64,000 bases of DNA from Omphalotus guepiniiformis (lineage: Eukaryota > Basidiomycota > Agaricomycetes > Agaricales > Omphalotaceae), in the NCBI GenBank assembly GCA_028554645.1, contig JAQOOI010000046.1:124001-188000 (forward strand), in the 5' to 3' direction. Shown piece after piece: positions 23,997 through 35,639 of this stretch. The notes beneath the pieces were generated by a model. It made no database searches, was not told the origin of the DNA, and saw only the letters and a program-made list of their open reading frames with translations. The stretch's first letter is position 1; each line of letters opens with the position of its first letter. The translations under genes and the position numbers were made by a program.

Positions 23997-24322
23997 ATGA
24001 ATGCACAATGGAATGTAATGGGTGGTGAACGAAGCTGCTTGTTTGTATTTTGCTAGCTGACTATATATATATATTTACGTTTGGATTACAGTAGGCCTTG
24101 TCAGATGTGAGTGTATGCTACCAAGCTTCTTCGACTATTACTAATCTGAAGGATGGGCTCTAGGTTGTCTCAGATGTAGGGGCCCGGGCGCCCTCAGTGT
24201 AAAATGAATGAAACACTACGTATGTAATCGACGGTCGTTCAGCTGAAGTGTCGTGAAGTGTCTTGGTATGGGTAATCACATGAAGGACGGCGCTGCGACA
24301 TTGTTGACTTGTCTTCTTTCCA
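23997..24322. other. Spacer between dehydrogenase and HNH gene
   Basis: No coding potential seen. Contains a short TA-repeat run near 24060-24075 and the promoter of the next gene. Confidence 0.4.
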
Positions 24323-25520
24323 ATGGCACCCCTACCTCTCCCCGAGCAGACTGGCCTGAAGGATGATGAGCTTAGTGCATACATCACTTGTTATCAATTT
24401 CAAGAAGCTGCGACAGAAAGAGATATCATTCACGCCAGAGTCCTCGGCTACTTGATTCTTTACGCTCCATCTCTCACTGCTCAGCAAGCCGTCGTAAATG
24501 AAATCAAACAACATCGCGAAACGCTGTCCAATCTTGGAGTCTTTCATCGAGTTGTTTATCTTGCCATGTACGTTATAACCTGTCGAAACACGAGCCGAGT
24601 TTACACGCCGCTGAGTCTAGTCAAGCAATTTTCTGTGCACACACCAGACTCTTCGTATCATTCCAGTCGTGCCAGTTCGGTACATGAAGATGAAGCTGAA
24701 GAAGATTTGTTGTCCAATATCTTGTCCAATATCAAAGAATCACCTAAGGACTACAAGGATGCGAAGAATAAAGTGAGTTGAACGCTATTGCTACTTTAAT
24801 CAATATTTTACATGTTCACCTAGGCCCTTCTCCGAGACGGTTTCAAATGCGTGGTGACTGGGCAGTACGATTTCGAAAGCGCGTTCTCTTGGGGTTCAGC
24901 CTATGTCAATCCAGACGAGATATCGATCTGTATTAACACACAGTGCACTCATATCGTGCCCGAGCCTACTGTTTTCACCGTGTCTCAACTTAGCACTAAT
25001 GTGCGTCTTCTAACGTTTCAGTTACTTATCATTATCTGACTTACACCCTTCCCAGAACAACTGTACGACCTCGGTGTTGGCAGTTTTGGAAACGTTTGGC
25101 TATGATTTTGAAAGTTTGAACGGTGCCAAAGTTCATTCTCTGTATAATGTCATGACGATGTCAAGAGATGTACAAGCTTTGTTTAACCTCTTGGTTATTT
25201 GGTTTGCGGAAACAGTAAGCACTAGAGATATTTCATCACTACATGTCTTGATTTACTATCTCGTTTTCTAGGACGTTAATGATTGTTATCGCATTGAAGC
25301 TGTGCACCCTTCAATATATGGAGCGGGAAACATTGTCACGTTTACATCGAGCGACGCTACCATTCTTCCTGTTCCTTCTCCGAAACTCCTCGCTTTGCAC
25401 GCCGCTTGTGCTAGGGTAGCGCATTTCTCAGGTGCAGGTAAACTCATTGACGAAATTGATAGCGATGTGGAAGATTCGAGTGTTTCAGCGTATGATGGAG
25501 GATCGTCTAGCATCCCTTGA
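24323..25520 (+). CDS. HNH endonuclease domain (HNH_2-like) protein
   Basis: ATG 24323, about five exons. The N-terminal ~110 aa (MAPLPLPEQTGLKDDELSAY..) are helical with no domain I recognise, followed by a Ser/Glu-rich linker. After the intron at 24776 comes ALLRDGFKCVVTGQYD, then CTHIVPEPTVF and, after another intron, LETFGYDFESLNGAKVHSLYNVMTMSRDV. This C(V)VTG..HIVP..NVMTMS order is the signature of the HNH_2 proteins common in basidiomycetes. The canonical AHIIP His is present as THIVP. The C-terminus ends SAYDGGSSSIP. Presumed metal-dependent nuclease; the biological role of these fungal proteins is not established. Confidence 0.78.
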
Positions 25521-26286
25521 TCATGCCATTTCGCGTTCGTTGCGCCATCTCGAAGTCGGAACACAGAATTTACCTGTAACAAGAGTTGAGTTGTGTTATG
25601 ACTCTGAGATCTTGAGAGTGATTACCCGTACGCGTGAACTGTTGCACTTAGAGAGCCTGTTCACCTCCTGTGCAGAATGAACGACCGAAGAGACGTGTAT
25701 TGTTCCTACCAATTGCAAGCGTCCTATGTTTTACGCCTCACCGGCCGGTCCAGTCTGAGTAAAAGGTCTACACCGCAATAAGTTATATCAAATACCTATG
25801 CGCAGTCCATAAAAACCAAAGAAAATCGAGTACTGCAATACTTAGTAACGTTAAGAGACGTGACAAAAGAATTCGAAGAAGGTGAAGAGGTCATCTGATC
25901 AATATGAACGTGTAGAGATCGCAACAAGTTATGATAATGATGGAGGTAAACAGTCCGAGTAGGATATTGATAAACTAACAGAACACCGATGCGGATATTA
26001 CACGATACAAGAACTTTGAAAGGAATGTGGGGCGACATATTGATTTGATCATGAACCCTTAAGAACGAAGCGAAGAGATTGTGGGTAATAGAGATGTACC
26101 GATATGAGTTTCAAGAGTTTCGGAGATGGGGGCGGGGGACGTATGAACACGAAGCTGAAGCCCGGAAGCGAAAATCTAGGATCGCGTAACCCTCTAGAGC
26201 ATTGACAGACCAGGGGATGAACGACGAGAGCGAGCGACTACTCCTTCACACCAGACCCGATCCCCACCCCTCTCACCCCCCTCAAC
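25521..26286. other. Convergent intergenic region
   Basis: Lies between the 3' ends of the HNH gene (+) and the membrane-protein gene (-). A frame at 25432-25680 is an overlapping shadow of the HNH gene. Nothing else is supported. Confidence 0.45.
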
Positions 26287-28677
26287 TCACTCATTCACCT
26301 TCAACACTTTTTTCCCATCCACAATTTCAACCTCATACGCCCCAACTTTCAAACTCCCATTCCGCACCTCAGGAACCCTCTCCATCCCACTCTGCCCCGC
26401 CTGCCCCGGTTGCCCAACCCCAAGCACCGTCTCATACTCATTCACCGACTCCCCAAAAGGATTCGGTAACGGTAAGTTCGGACTAGGAGGCGGTGGCATC
26501 AACATCATATTCCCCCCCGCACCAGAATGTAAAGACCTCTCATCAGAAGGAATAATAGGACTATCCATTCTACTCCCTCCAGATCCTGATCCAGAAGATA
26601 GTGTCCCAGTCATCGAACGAGCATGATACTGAGATCTATACGGGTACGCCGCAGCCGAAGCAAGATAAACATCCTCTCGAGATCGAGAAGTGTATACACT
26701 CGACGGTTTAGAAGTGTATCCACCACTCGAAAGTGTTGGACTAGGTGACGTTATTCCTCCTCTATACGGTGTCGTTGACCTTGGATCGACGGGAGGCATG
26801 TTTGGTATTGGTGTTCCGTAAGCGTTAGTAGCGAGTGGTGAACCCACGCGTTGGGTAGAAGCTATACTGTATTTGCTTCGTGTACGTGCGACACCGACAC
26901 CTGCTACGCCTGCTCCTGTGTCTCGGGAGGACCATGAAGGGACGGGTGATGCTCCCCTTGGGTCGACAACGTTAGGGTCGGCATATGGGGCGTTCATCCC
27001 GATATCACCCGAGGGGTATCCAGCAACGGAGTTGGGGTTGAATGCGTCCATAGGGGGTTGAGAAAGTGATCCAAAGGAAGCTTGAGAACCTGTTGGTGGA
27101 CCTCGGTTGTAACCGCCGTAAGGATTTACTGGGAGACCAGGAGAGGAAGTGTTGGAATTGTTCATGTTTAGGTTTAATGCGCCTGGTGTGTATCTTCCGT
27201 TGTTTGGAGGGGCTATATTCCTTGGACTTGGATATCCACCTGCGGCATATCCTCCTCCATTCCCATTCCCATTCCCACCGTAGCCTGGCCCATAACCACC
27301 TCTTGCTCCTGCTCCATCCCTCGCTCCATAGCCTCTCGCTCCTCCTCCTCCTCCTCCTCCTCCTCCATATCCACCATCCCTAGTTCCATATCCACCCTGA
27401 CCACGCTTCTCTACATCTCCTCCACCTCCACCCCCACCTCCACCTCCACCCCCACCTCCACTCATATAATTCCTAATACTCCTCTCATCCTCATACAACG
27501 CCACCTTCGTATCAGAACCCACACTCCCAGTCGCACCAGCAACAACATCATTCGCCTCCTTCTCAACCTCCAAATCATACTTCCGCAACCTTCTCTTCCG
27601 AACAATCTTCCATATGATAGCGAGGATGATGAATAACAGAACTGCGCCTCCGGCGGAGAAAACTCCCGCGACGAGTTTTGTGTTTGAGAAGAATGCTGTG
27701 GGGAAAGGGGGGAGGGGGGCAAGGAGGATTAGTATAGGAGTTGAATCACAGAGACGATAGACAGATGAAACGGTGATGTAGCCCAAGCCGAGATGGCCGG
27801 TGGTAGGACTTCCCGAGAGATTGGACCCGTCGAGGGGTCACATACGCCGTACGGGAAGACCGTGATGGGCATCCTCGACATCAGTCCATCACAGATTGAA
27901 AGTGCCAGTAAAAAAAGGCCAAAACACGCCGAAAAAACCAAAAACAAAATCCAAAAGCGAAAAACTCACGCTGCCGCACCAGCACTATTAACAGCATCCG
28001 ACGTTGCTGAAGATGTAGCACTAGCAGCAAGCGTCCCACCTCCACTAGTGATGACCGAAGTGGCAGTGAACAATCCACTTTGAGAAGTAGCGCTCGAGCC
28101 TGTGCTTGATGCTTCTGATGTTGACGTAGACGTTGACGTAGCGGAACTGCTAGATGTTCTCGAATTCGAAGATGATGTTGAAGACGAAGACGAAGACGAG
28201 GTTCGAACTCCAGTTATTCCCAAAAAAGGATTTGTGGTCGTAGTCTGCTTCTGCTGCGCTGAGGAAGACGTCGAAGATGAAGACGATGAAGACGATGAAG
28301 AAGTGGACGTAGAAGTAGAAGTGGTCGGTAATTTTGCGTTAATAAGTGGATTTGTAGTAGATGCTGCCCCCTCAGTCACATCCGTCGCCGCACTGCTCAA
28401 AACCGAAGCATTGTTATCGTCTTGACCGCTCTGCGGATTGATATTGTTGTTGTCTCCATTCAACGAATCGGGAATAGCAGTTGCAGTAACTTGACTGTGT
28501 ATGTTGCGTTTCCGAGTCAGTAAACCCCCTCGTTCTGGCGCATCTCGGGAAACCAACGAAAACTCACCCAGCAGAATCCGTAGCCGTAGCATCAGCAGTA
28601 CCAGTAGTGCCTAATTCCAAGAACAAAGCGCCAAAGGTCAATAGAAACTTCCTTGATGACACAGTGAACTCACTCAT
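26287..28677 (-). CDS. Single-span membrane protein with Ser-rich ectodomain and Gly-rich cytoplasmic tail
   Basis: ATG at 28677 opens a signal-peptide-like segment, SSRKFLLTFGALFLELG. Exon 1 (28677-28568) joins exon 2 at 28494 in phase. Exon 2 encodes a long Ser/Thr-rich stretch, probably heavily O-glycosylated. One or two introns then lead to AFFSNTKLVAGVFSAGG followed by VLLFIILAIIWKIVRKRR, one membrane helix with a basic stop-transfer. The cytoplasmic ~400 residues contain a Gly run of up to 15, GGYG repeats and SPSPTLSS-type Ser/Pro segments, ending KVLKVNE. The architecture is like basidiomycete mid2/WSC-type cell-wall sensors but no cysteine-rich domain is seen. The junction near 27970-27690 is not settled: the GTGAGT donor is out of phase with the CACAG acceptor, whereas an upstream GTGCGG donor would be in phase. 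Confidence 0.68.
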
Positions 28678-29684
28678 TTCGATAAAAAAACCTCAAATCA
28701 AGAAAACCAAAAATAAAACCCTTCAAATCCTGATTCACAACATGAAACCCCCGAAAAAAGAAAGTAGCCAGACTCTGAAACAACGAAAGGGTCGAAGCTG
28801 GGCTGGCAGCTTTTGGTGGAAAGGAAAGGAACGAAGACGAAGACGAAGACGAAGACGAAACGAAACGAAGAAGACAAAGACAAAGAAGAGAAAGGAGAAA
28901 GGAGAAACAAAAAAAGAAGGAAAGAAAAGAAATAATGTAGAGTTGCTGTGGTCACGATCATTATCTTAATTTTTCCCCGATTTTACGGTTTACCAGCGAG
29001 GGGGGCTCGCCGTCTCAGTGGGTGGGAAGATGTACGATATTGAAATTTCCGATATCTCGGGACCCAGCGGGACCTTCGGGAGAGACGCGCGTGATTCTTG
29101 AGATAGACGCCGGCCGAAGTAGCATTGATTATACCCGAAAAAGAAAACCTACCGGGGTCCGGAGAGAACAAAGGAGTTCGTTGGTCCGATTTTGCCAAGA
29201 ACCATCAAAATCAATGATCAATGCTCTATTTTTGCGATGGTTCGCTTTAGTAGCTTCTCAAATCCTTTGAAGCTTTTCAAGCGCTTTGATAGAGTCCCGG
29301 TGGAGGAGACGCCCGATAACTCGAAAACTTGATGAATGTTGACACGATACCGGAACACCCCAAACCTTGAATGACACCTGTGAGCAGAAGTATTGAATAT
29401 TGCACCCTAACTGAATCTCGAATCCCCTGACAGTCTGTAACTATGTACTGGCCGTAGCCCTTCTTTTCGTCTACCCCTGTCCTTGCCGTCGCACTCAACC
29501 CTTCTCATTCATCGCAAAACCATGAACTATATACAACAAGCTAGGGTAGGTAGGTAAACATTTCGTACTACTATACATTACACAACAATCGTAATCGTAA
29601 ACATAACTGACATGACACAAGAAACACAAAGAGAAAACTGACAATCGTGGGGTAGCGTTGGTACGTCCGGAAGCTATATCCCCA
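28678..29684. other. 1-kb intergenic region
   Basis: No supported gene. The part 28833-28930 is a purine-rich run of GAAGAC/GAAACG repeats. The region holds the promoter of the membrane-protein gene (-) and the 3' flank of the ankyrin gene (-). Confidence 0.45.
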
Positions 29685-31903
29685 TCACATGTCCTCATCC
29701 GAATCTTCATCGTCATCGTCATCTTCATCGTCGTCCTCATCCTCATCGTCGTCATCTTCATCATCCACAACATAATTACCAACCATCAAACCAGGTCCCG
29801 GTACACCCATCCCGCCCATCCCTCCCATCCCTCCCATCCCTCCCATCCCTCCCATCCCGCCCATACCAGCAAACAAACCCCCCATCCCGCCCAATCCACC
29901 CAACACACCCATTCCACCTATCCCACCCATTCCCATCCCACCCATTCCCCCCATACCCCTCATCCCACCCATACCCATACCCATCCCAACACCAAACTCC
30001 TCATCATCATCCATATCCATCCCAACCAAATACGGTCCCCACCTCTCCCTAACATCATCCAACCCAACAAACCTCCTAACCAACCCAAAATTATCATCAT
30101 TCCCACACCTCCCCAACATACCCCAATCTTCTTCATCCCCCCACGACTCTTCAAAACTTCCATCACGCAGCTGTTCACTAGCAGCATACGTAATCGCATC
30201 AAGCACATACTCGACTTTACCGCCTTTATCAAAGTAATACCGTGCGGGTTGGAGGTTACCGGTACCCTCGCTCGTAAGGTGCGCTAGGATCGTTTGAACG
30301 CTGAGGATTGGGTTTGTGGGGTCGGTTAGGACTGAGTAGGCGGCTGAGAAGAGGGTTTGGTAGCCCGCGTAGAATGTTTTGTAGAAGTGCCGGTGGAGTG
30401 AAGGTGGGATGAAGTCTGCGTTGGGAAGGATGGAGATGTCTGAAGGCGAAAGCACTTGATGAGGTGTGAAGGTCCCGCACATGAGTTCCATAGACATTCC
30501 GTCTTTACCGAGCGCTGCTTGGCCTGAAAAGATCTAATCAGTTTCTAATAGATCGTAGGATAAGAAAAAGGTGCAGTGACTTACACATCAACTGGTATCT
30601 CATACGTGGAGAAAACCATCCACCAACACATTGCCCACACGTACATCCATAAACCCTCTTACTAACAAACTCCTCAATCCTAACCCCATCCACCTCCTCC
30701 TTCCCCATCGCCTTCTTCAACTCATACTCAACACTTAACCCATCAACCGAATGACCTTCCCACCTCTGCAACATAGCAACCGCAAACTCTTTCGTTCCTT
30801 CCATCGTCTCAATAACACCCTCAAGTGGCGTCATCCCAGACCCATTCGAATAATCCTTCAAATCATCCTCCATATCCCAACTAAGAAGCATCCTCACAGC
30901 TGATACGTTCATATTCGCCGAAGCGACAAACAGAGGTGTGAATCCTGAAGGATCGCGTTTGTGAATAGAAGTAGGATCGACGGAATAAGCGGCTTGAATG
31001 ATTCCTGAGATGGAAGGATCTTTAATGTTCGTAATAGCTACATGAAGAGGGTAATTTCGAGTTTTTTCTTCCATTGACATTTCACATGCTTCACGCATAC
31101 CAGGGAACGTATCGGATAATGATTCGACGTCGGCGTCGATGGGGATGAGACGCGAGGGATGTCCTGGGTTTGAGGAATAGGCAAAGAACGGAGTACGTCC
31201 GACGCGACGGAAGTGGTTCTGGGAAGGGAAGGAAGGGAAGAGTTTTGATGAGATATATGCTGAGGGAGTAGTAAACACAAACCTTTCTGAAAAACGCGAT
31301 TTGCTTCGCCTTGTTTCGCTCGAACTCTTCCTTATCTTCAGCGGTAGCCGGTACGGGTACGGGCCAACAATACACCACCGCGTCCTTAGGTACCTGCGCC
31401 GCGTTCCCAAGAAACTCGTTCAATATATGCGTTCCAACACCTTGATTACGAAACTAAAACGCCAAACATCAAAATTTCAGCTTTAGGCTAAGTATTCTCA
31501 GAAACGCAACGAAACCCGTCAAACATACCTGATCCTTAACATTCATATCCTTCAAATAAACCACATCACCCTTATTCATCTCCTCACCCCAAACACCCGT
31601 CCCACACCTAAACGACCCCTTCTCAACAAGATACCTCTTAACATTCCCTGCCCCATCAAAAATCGTCGAACTAAACTCTTGCGTCTCAGATGAATCAGCA
31701 TCCATGACCATGAGGAATTCTTCTCCTCCTCTACGAATTGCATCGCGCTTGATACGAAGTACTTCGATTGAGGCGAGTTTACCGTGGTTGGGATGTCTGA
31801 GTGTGACGTAGATATGAGTGATGTAGGAGGGGTAGTCGGAGTCTTTGGAGGTTTTGGATTTGAGGGTACATTCTGATAAGGTGATGTGGGTTGGAGTTGA
31901 CAT
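29685..31903 (-). CDS. GNAT-like N-terminus fused to ankyrin repeats with GGM-repeat acidic tail
   Basis: ATG 31903, stop at 29685, about four exons. The N-terminal ~200 aa resemble a GNAT N-acetyltransferase fold: ITHIYVTLRHPNHGKLASIEV, VYLKDMNVKDQ, then FRNQGVGTHILNEFLG (acetyl-CoA loop-like QGVG) and AFFRKNHFRRVGRTPFFAYS. Ankyrin-type repeats follow (NYPLHVAITNIKDPSI, DPSGFTPLFVASANMNVSAVRMLL, GMTPLEGVIETMEG), then a conserved YGCTCGQCVGGWFSPRMRYQL motif. The last exon contains about 20 GGM/GMGG units and a final run of about 30 Asp/Glu residues ending SDEDM. Acetyltransferase activity is inferred from weak motifs only; ankyrin repeats are clearer. Confidence 0.72.
29800..29992. repeat. 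Coding minisatellite (GGM repeats)
   Basis: Tandem 9-bp units of the CCCATCCCT type on the plus strand encode GGM repeats in the ankyrin gene. Copy number is likely polymorphic. Confidence 0.75.
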
Positions 31904-31990
31904 GGGCGTTTTTGGCGTAGAGTTGGAAGGGATGGTAAGGAAAGAGTTGAGGTAGGGAAATAAGAAAGGATGGACGGGGACAAGATGAGT

Positions 31991-32003
31991 TGCAGTATAT
32001 ATA
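31991..32003 (-). promoter_or_regulatory. TATA box of the GNAT/ankyrin gene
   Basis: Reads CTATATATACTGC on the minus strand about 90-100 bp upstream of the ATG at 31903. Confidence 0.5.
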
Positions 32004-33372
32004 GAGCCGCTAACTGAACTGATCAGGATCCATTTTTAGGCTTTTCATTTTTTGACACCCCGCTTTGCGCCCCCAATGGGTCAAAGCATGGTCAAAGCGT
32101 TGTAGAATGGAAGCCCACGCGCGCGCAAAGGTCAAAAACAAGTTTTGACATTTGATACTCGAGCTTGAGTTTGACCGGTTTGACCGAAGAGGCCTAAATA
32201 TGAGATGAAGTTGGGATGCTGTAGGGCTATGGAACTATTGCAAGAACTCACCATCAAAAATATCTGCGTGCTTCGTTGAAAAAAACTGAGCTTTGAAATT
32301 TTCAGAATGAAAAATGAAGCATTCACTGACACGGCCCAGGTGACCGCATCATTACGTCTGTGTGACGTAAGCAAATTTCTACTGTACGGCACAGTCGCCG
32401 GGCGAGCTTGATCGCGAACTCTTTCAGTCTTGCCTTGCGTTCAACGTCTTCCACCACCACTTCCTGACGAGCCTACCATGTTTCTACTTGATGATGGGCA
32501 TAAAGTTAAAATAAAGTTGGGAATGCAAGAATGAATTAGTAATTCTAAATCTGATATAAGTAAGTACACATTTGAGTGAACGCGAGACTCAGAATTCTAT
32601 GGGGGGAAAAAGGAATTGTGCTAATTACAAACACTGTTTTTTCCGCAGACGACCGACTCTGCTTCCGAAACGCAAACGGTGAATGGTTCTGTAAAATCTA
32701 AAATGCGAAGCGTTACTATCGACTCAACAAGCACGATTTGAGTGAACGTCAAAAGAGGTCATAAACACCATTCATCAAAGAGCTGAACTGGATTCCATGA
32801 CACTAGAGTCTCCGCTTCGCGACGCTGTAGCTGTGCAGAAGAAAGGTGTGTGGATAGACAGCACGTCATAGGAGTGGAGTCAGGAAAAAAGGAAAAAATA
32901 GAAACAAAAGTATGCAGCCTGAGGTGGCGACACACTTGATAGATCAAGAGCTCTTTTGACTAAACATTTCTTCTAGCTGGCAATAGTGATTTAATACATA
33001 CTTGAATCATAACCATTTGCATGGAACAACCGACATCATACACTCCTGCTATACACTCTGCGCCAGGCGCCAATACATATTCAACTGTGCCGTCGCGAGG
33101 AATGATGCGTAATTCGGACGAGCGTAAGTCGACGTTAACTATGAGTCCTTGAGGCTTGAAGCTGAAGCCCCGAACGCTATGATTACTTGGGTCGCCTTGA
33201 TTGCATCACGGTCGATTATGATTGCCACAGCAAGAAGGTTCATACAATACATTATACGCCACAAGCCACCAGATTTTTCAGCTTCCGAAATGCAACAGCA
33301 TCGTACTAGAAGGGAGAGGTACCGATCAGTGAGTTATCACTACCACAGAAGAGACACGCACAATGAAAATAT
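32004..33372. other. Inverted, shuffled duplicate of 19.8-22.6 kb DNA
   Basis: Three blocks match earlier sequence in inverted orientation: about 32398-32640 with 19850-20062; about 32650-32720 with 22540-22620; about 33010-33330 with 21860-22200. No gene is supported in the stretch. The last block is the 3' flank of the family X fragment that follows. Block order differs from the source, so more than one rearrangement occurred. Confidence 0.65.
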
Positions 33373-33735
33373 TCACCGCCACCAAAAGCGGGGATGCAGC
33401 ATCTTCTCATACCCATACTTCACCATGTCAAAATCTAACTTCCCACCACTCGATTGAACATGTTCGACAAAACGTCTCATCTGCACCTTATCCTTCACAT
33501 ACTCCTCTCGTATAATTTTACTGTCAGGGTGTGAATCAGACAGTTGTTCCCTGCTTTTGTACGGGATGCAACGAAAGGGAAAGAACATATGAGAAACTAT
33601 GTCCTCGAACGGAAGGTCGCTGTCCGTCAATTTTCGTGATTTATAAATTTCTAAAACAAAGGAATAGCACAGCATGAATTGAGTTCAGTTTTTTGAAAAA
33701 GAATCCGGAAACCACGCACCTGTGAGCTCGGGAGC
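33373..33735 (-). pseudogene. Family X copy 3, 3' part (exon 2 and last bases of exon 1)
   Basis: Exon 2 (33650-33373) encodes KFINH-type start then LTDSDLPFEDIVSHMFFPFR, SHPDSKIIREEYVKDKVQM and KYGYEKMLHPRFWWR. An intron with the family's GTGCGTG donor and only the last ~16 bases of exon 1 (GCTCCCGAGCTCACAG on the minus strand) precede it. Directly upstream begins the terminus of the 19-kb element. The missing exon 1 is found at 52755-53061 on the same strand, so this is one gene split by insertion. Neither half has a frame-breaking lesion of its own that I can see. Confidence 0.88.
33729..33735. repeat. Left 7-bp target duplication of 19-kb element (CGGGAGC)
   Basis: CGGGAGC recurs at 52755-52761. 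In the intact paralogues the equivalent bases occur once. With 7 bp, both element ends show exactly 9 nt before the AACYAGTT motif. Confidence 0.87.
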
Positions 33736-33779
33736 CCGTAAAATAACTAGTTAAAATCAGAACTTGGCAGTGATGACCG
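33736..33779 (+). repeat. Left terminal inverted repeat of 19-kb element
   Basis: Nine terminal nt, then AACTAGTTAAAATCAGAAC and a stretch ending GTGATGACC. Pairs imperfectly with 52712-52754. Confidence 0.8.
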
Positions 33780-33889
33780 AATATCAACCTGGGTGAAGTT
33801 CAATGACAAATCATTATATTCATTGTAAATACATTACAACGGAATGTACAGTACAGTAGTAAATAACAATAATATTAATATGCACCCGT

Positions 33890-34290
33890 TTGAACTCCCG
33901 TCGTGTAGAAATGAACTTGGTTTGAACTCGGTCGTGATTCAATGAACTCGCCGTTGGGATTTGAACTTGAGGAATGTATTGAACTTGCGTTGAGTGGATT
34001 TGAACTTGAGCATTTTGGCCTGGAAATGAACTTGCACTCGAAACATTTGAACTCGACGACTTTTGAATTGAACTTGAAGGTTTTGAACTCGAAACATTTG
34101 AATTGAACTTGAAGGTTTTGAACTCAACGACTTTTGAATTGAACTTGAAGGTTTTGAATTGAACTCGCCGGTTTTTGTTGAATTGAACTCGCCGGTTTTT
34201 GAATGGAACTCGAGGTTTTTGAATGGAACTCGAGGTTTTTGAATTGAACTTGAGGCTTTTGAACTCGACGAACTCGGCTTTATACTGACA
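33890..34290 (+). repeat. Left subterminal array of TGAACT motifs
   Basis: Around twenty copies of TTGAACTTG/TGAACTCG with variable 10-20 bp spacing, often in an AATTGAACTTGAAGGTTTT-like unit. The core TGAACT is in the same inward orientation as the complementary array at the right end. This is suggestive of multiple transposase-binding sites. Confidence 0.75.
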
Positions 34291-34406
34291 AAAGAAAAAA
34301 CAAAATAAACATATCGTACGCGGGTATTGTACAAGTACAATCAACGATTCTTTCAGACGCAGGTCAGATTAGATGAACACAAAATAAAATAAAACTTACC
34401 TTCCAA

Positions 34407-34850
34407 TCACAGCAAAGAAATGAGTACAAAGACCGGAGCAACGATGTTCGAAATTACTACGTCCGGAGTTCCCTGAAACTCGAAAAGCTCGCAATGTCGT
34501 CGATGGCCTATGAACCTGTTACGAGGAATCACACAAAAACACGAACGAAATACGCACAATGAATACAAGTATCTCGCGGGCGTCGTACGCATAACGTTTC
34601 CAGCATGGCATGGCAGAGTTTTTCTGAACAGCAAAGAAGGAATGAGTGACAACCAGCAAAAAAAAACGAACTTACCGGCTCGAACGTATTCTCGTACAGG
34701 TACCGCGAGGCACCAGTGCTGTTGTTGCCCTCTACACTGTGCAGCCCACTCTCGTTTACGTCGTCGGAGGTTGGTCGTGCGACCTATTTTGTAGTGATCG
34801 GTGCCGACGATATGGAACACGTAGAGGTATCCCGGTCTGTCCGCTATCAT
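34407..34850 (-). CDS. GIY-YIG superfamily (T5orf172/MUG113-like) protein, transposon cargo
   Basis: ATG at 34850 opens MIADRPGYLYVFHIVGTDHY then KIGRTTNLRRRKREWAAQC, a clear GYLYVF (GIY-like) and YKIGRT..LxxR (YIG-arm) signature of the T5orf172 branch. After an intron with a GTAAGT donor (near 34674) the frame continues EKLCHAMLETLCVRRPR, and after a second intron FIGHRRHCELFEFQ, where the Glu of CELFEF sits where family members carry a conserved C-terminal acidic residue. Total about 110-130 aa. Family members occur in phages and in fungal genomes and are thought to bind or nick DNA. It lies at the left end of the large element. It may be a nuclease accessory, a domesticated regulator, or passenger DNA. 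Confidence 0.66.
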   Translation of the reverse strand: MIADRPGYLYVFHIVGTDHYKIGRTTNLRRRKREWAAQCRGQQQHWCLAVPVREYVRAGKFVFFCWLSLIPSLLFRKTLPCHAGNVMRTTPARYLYSLCVFRSCFCVIPRNRFIGHRRHCELFEFQGTPDVVISNIVAPVFVLISLL

Positions 34851-35084
34851 CTCCGTAAAGTGTGAAGGGTGCGCGAGAAGAGAGTTGTTTGCGACGAGAG
34901 AGTGAATTGCGAAAGTGAGAGCGAGAGATCGAAGTTGTTTGTTGCCACAAAAGTCGTCGTGGTTGAATGAATCGTCTCAAGCTATTAGTGATGAGATGTT
35001 AACTACGAGATTCACGGTGAATACAACGTCACCTGATTTTGAAGAATATATGAAAGACCAACCTTAGCTGTTTTAGAGGAAGTC

Positions 35085-35563
35085 TTACGAGCTCACCGAA
35101 ACGGTTTGTTGCTGGCGGCCGTGGGAATTTGATATGGAGAGTGCCTCGGTACGTATCTTGCTCGCTCTGCAGTGATGAGGACACTGTAGAAGGACAATGT
35201 CTGTAGGTTCTGAAATAAAGAAAGATTCTGAGAGATAGAACACGTCCAGAATCGGTACAAACTCGGGATCAGGCCACCGTTGAAACCGAATTGAGCATGT
35301 GCGCACGAGCGGGGCAATGTGTGGGGAAGCAAAGAACTGGAGGCGTTCAAAGGCTTGGGCAAGCCCCTTGCGCTGGAAAGTCTGAAAAGAGTATTTGACG
35401 GTCTCCCAGGAGTACTCACAGACAATAGTGAGATTGCGATACAAGTAGGAATGAGTAAGCCAACGAAACGAGCGACAAGTCAAAGCAGTGCTACGCAAGC
35501 CAGGAAGATCCAGCTTGTGCAAAGCCCCAGGGTAAAGCTGCAGTGCTAGCGCTATTGCGGCGC
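35085..35563 (-). pseudogene. F-box-like protein fragment, captured
   Basis: The minus-strand frame reads LALQLYPGALHKLDLPGLRS, TALTCRSFRWLTHSYLYRNL and FFASPHIAPLVRTCSIRFQRW. This looks like the beginning of a basidiomycete F-box/LRR protein. No start codon fits: upstream the frame reaches a stop within 20 codons, and downstream it ends after unrelated residues. It is arranged tail-out against the PRP31 fragment on the other strand. I treat it as a captured host gene fragment inside the large element. Identity is moderate. Confidence 0.45.
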
Positions 35564-35639
35564 ACTTTTCATGTGAGATCGTGGTTGTACCGTTTATGAG
35601 CTGAATACTCGCTAATCATATTCTTTTTACTAACAGCTT

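Noticed and set aside
28102..28425. Acidic plus-strand frame (Asp/Glu/Val-rich)
   Set aside because: It is the exact antisense of the Ser/Thr-rich coding exon of the membrane protein; such frames arise from Ser codon runs.
29658..30287. His/Pro/Thr-rich plus-strand frame
   Set aside because: Antisense shadow of the GGM and acidic repeat region of the ankyrin gene.
34510..34794. Plus-strand frame over the GIY-YIG gene
   Set aside because: Antisense to the GYLYVF..YKIGRT coding frame, which has the recognisable domain.
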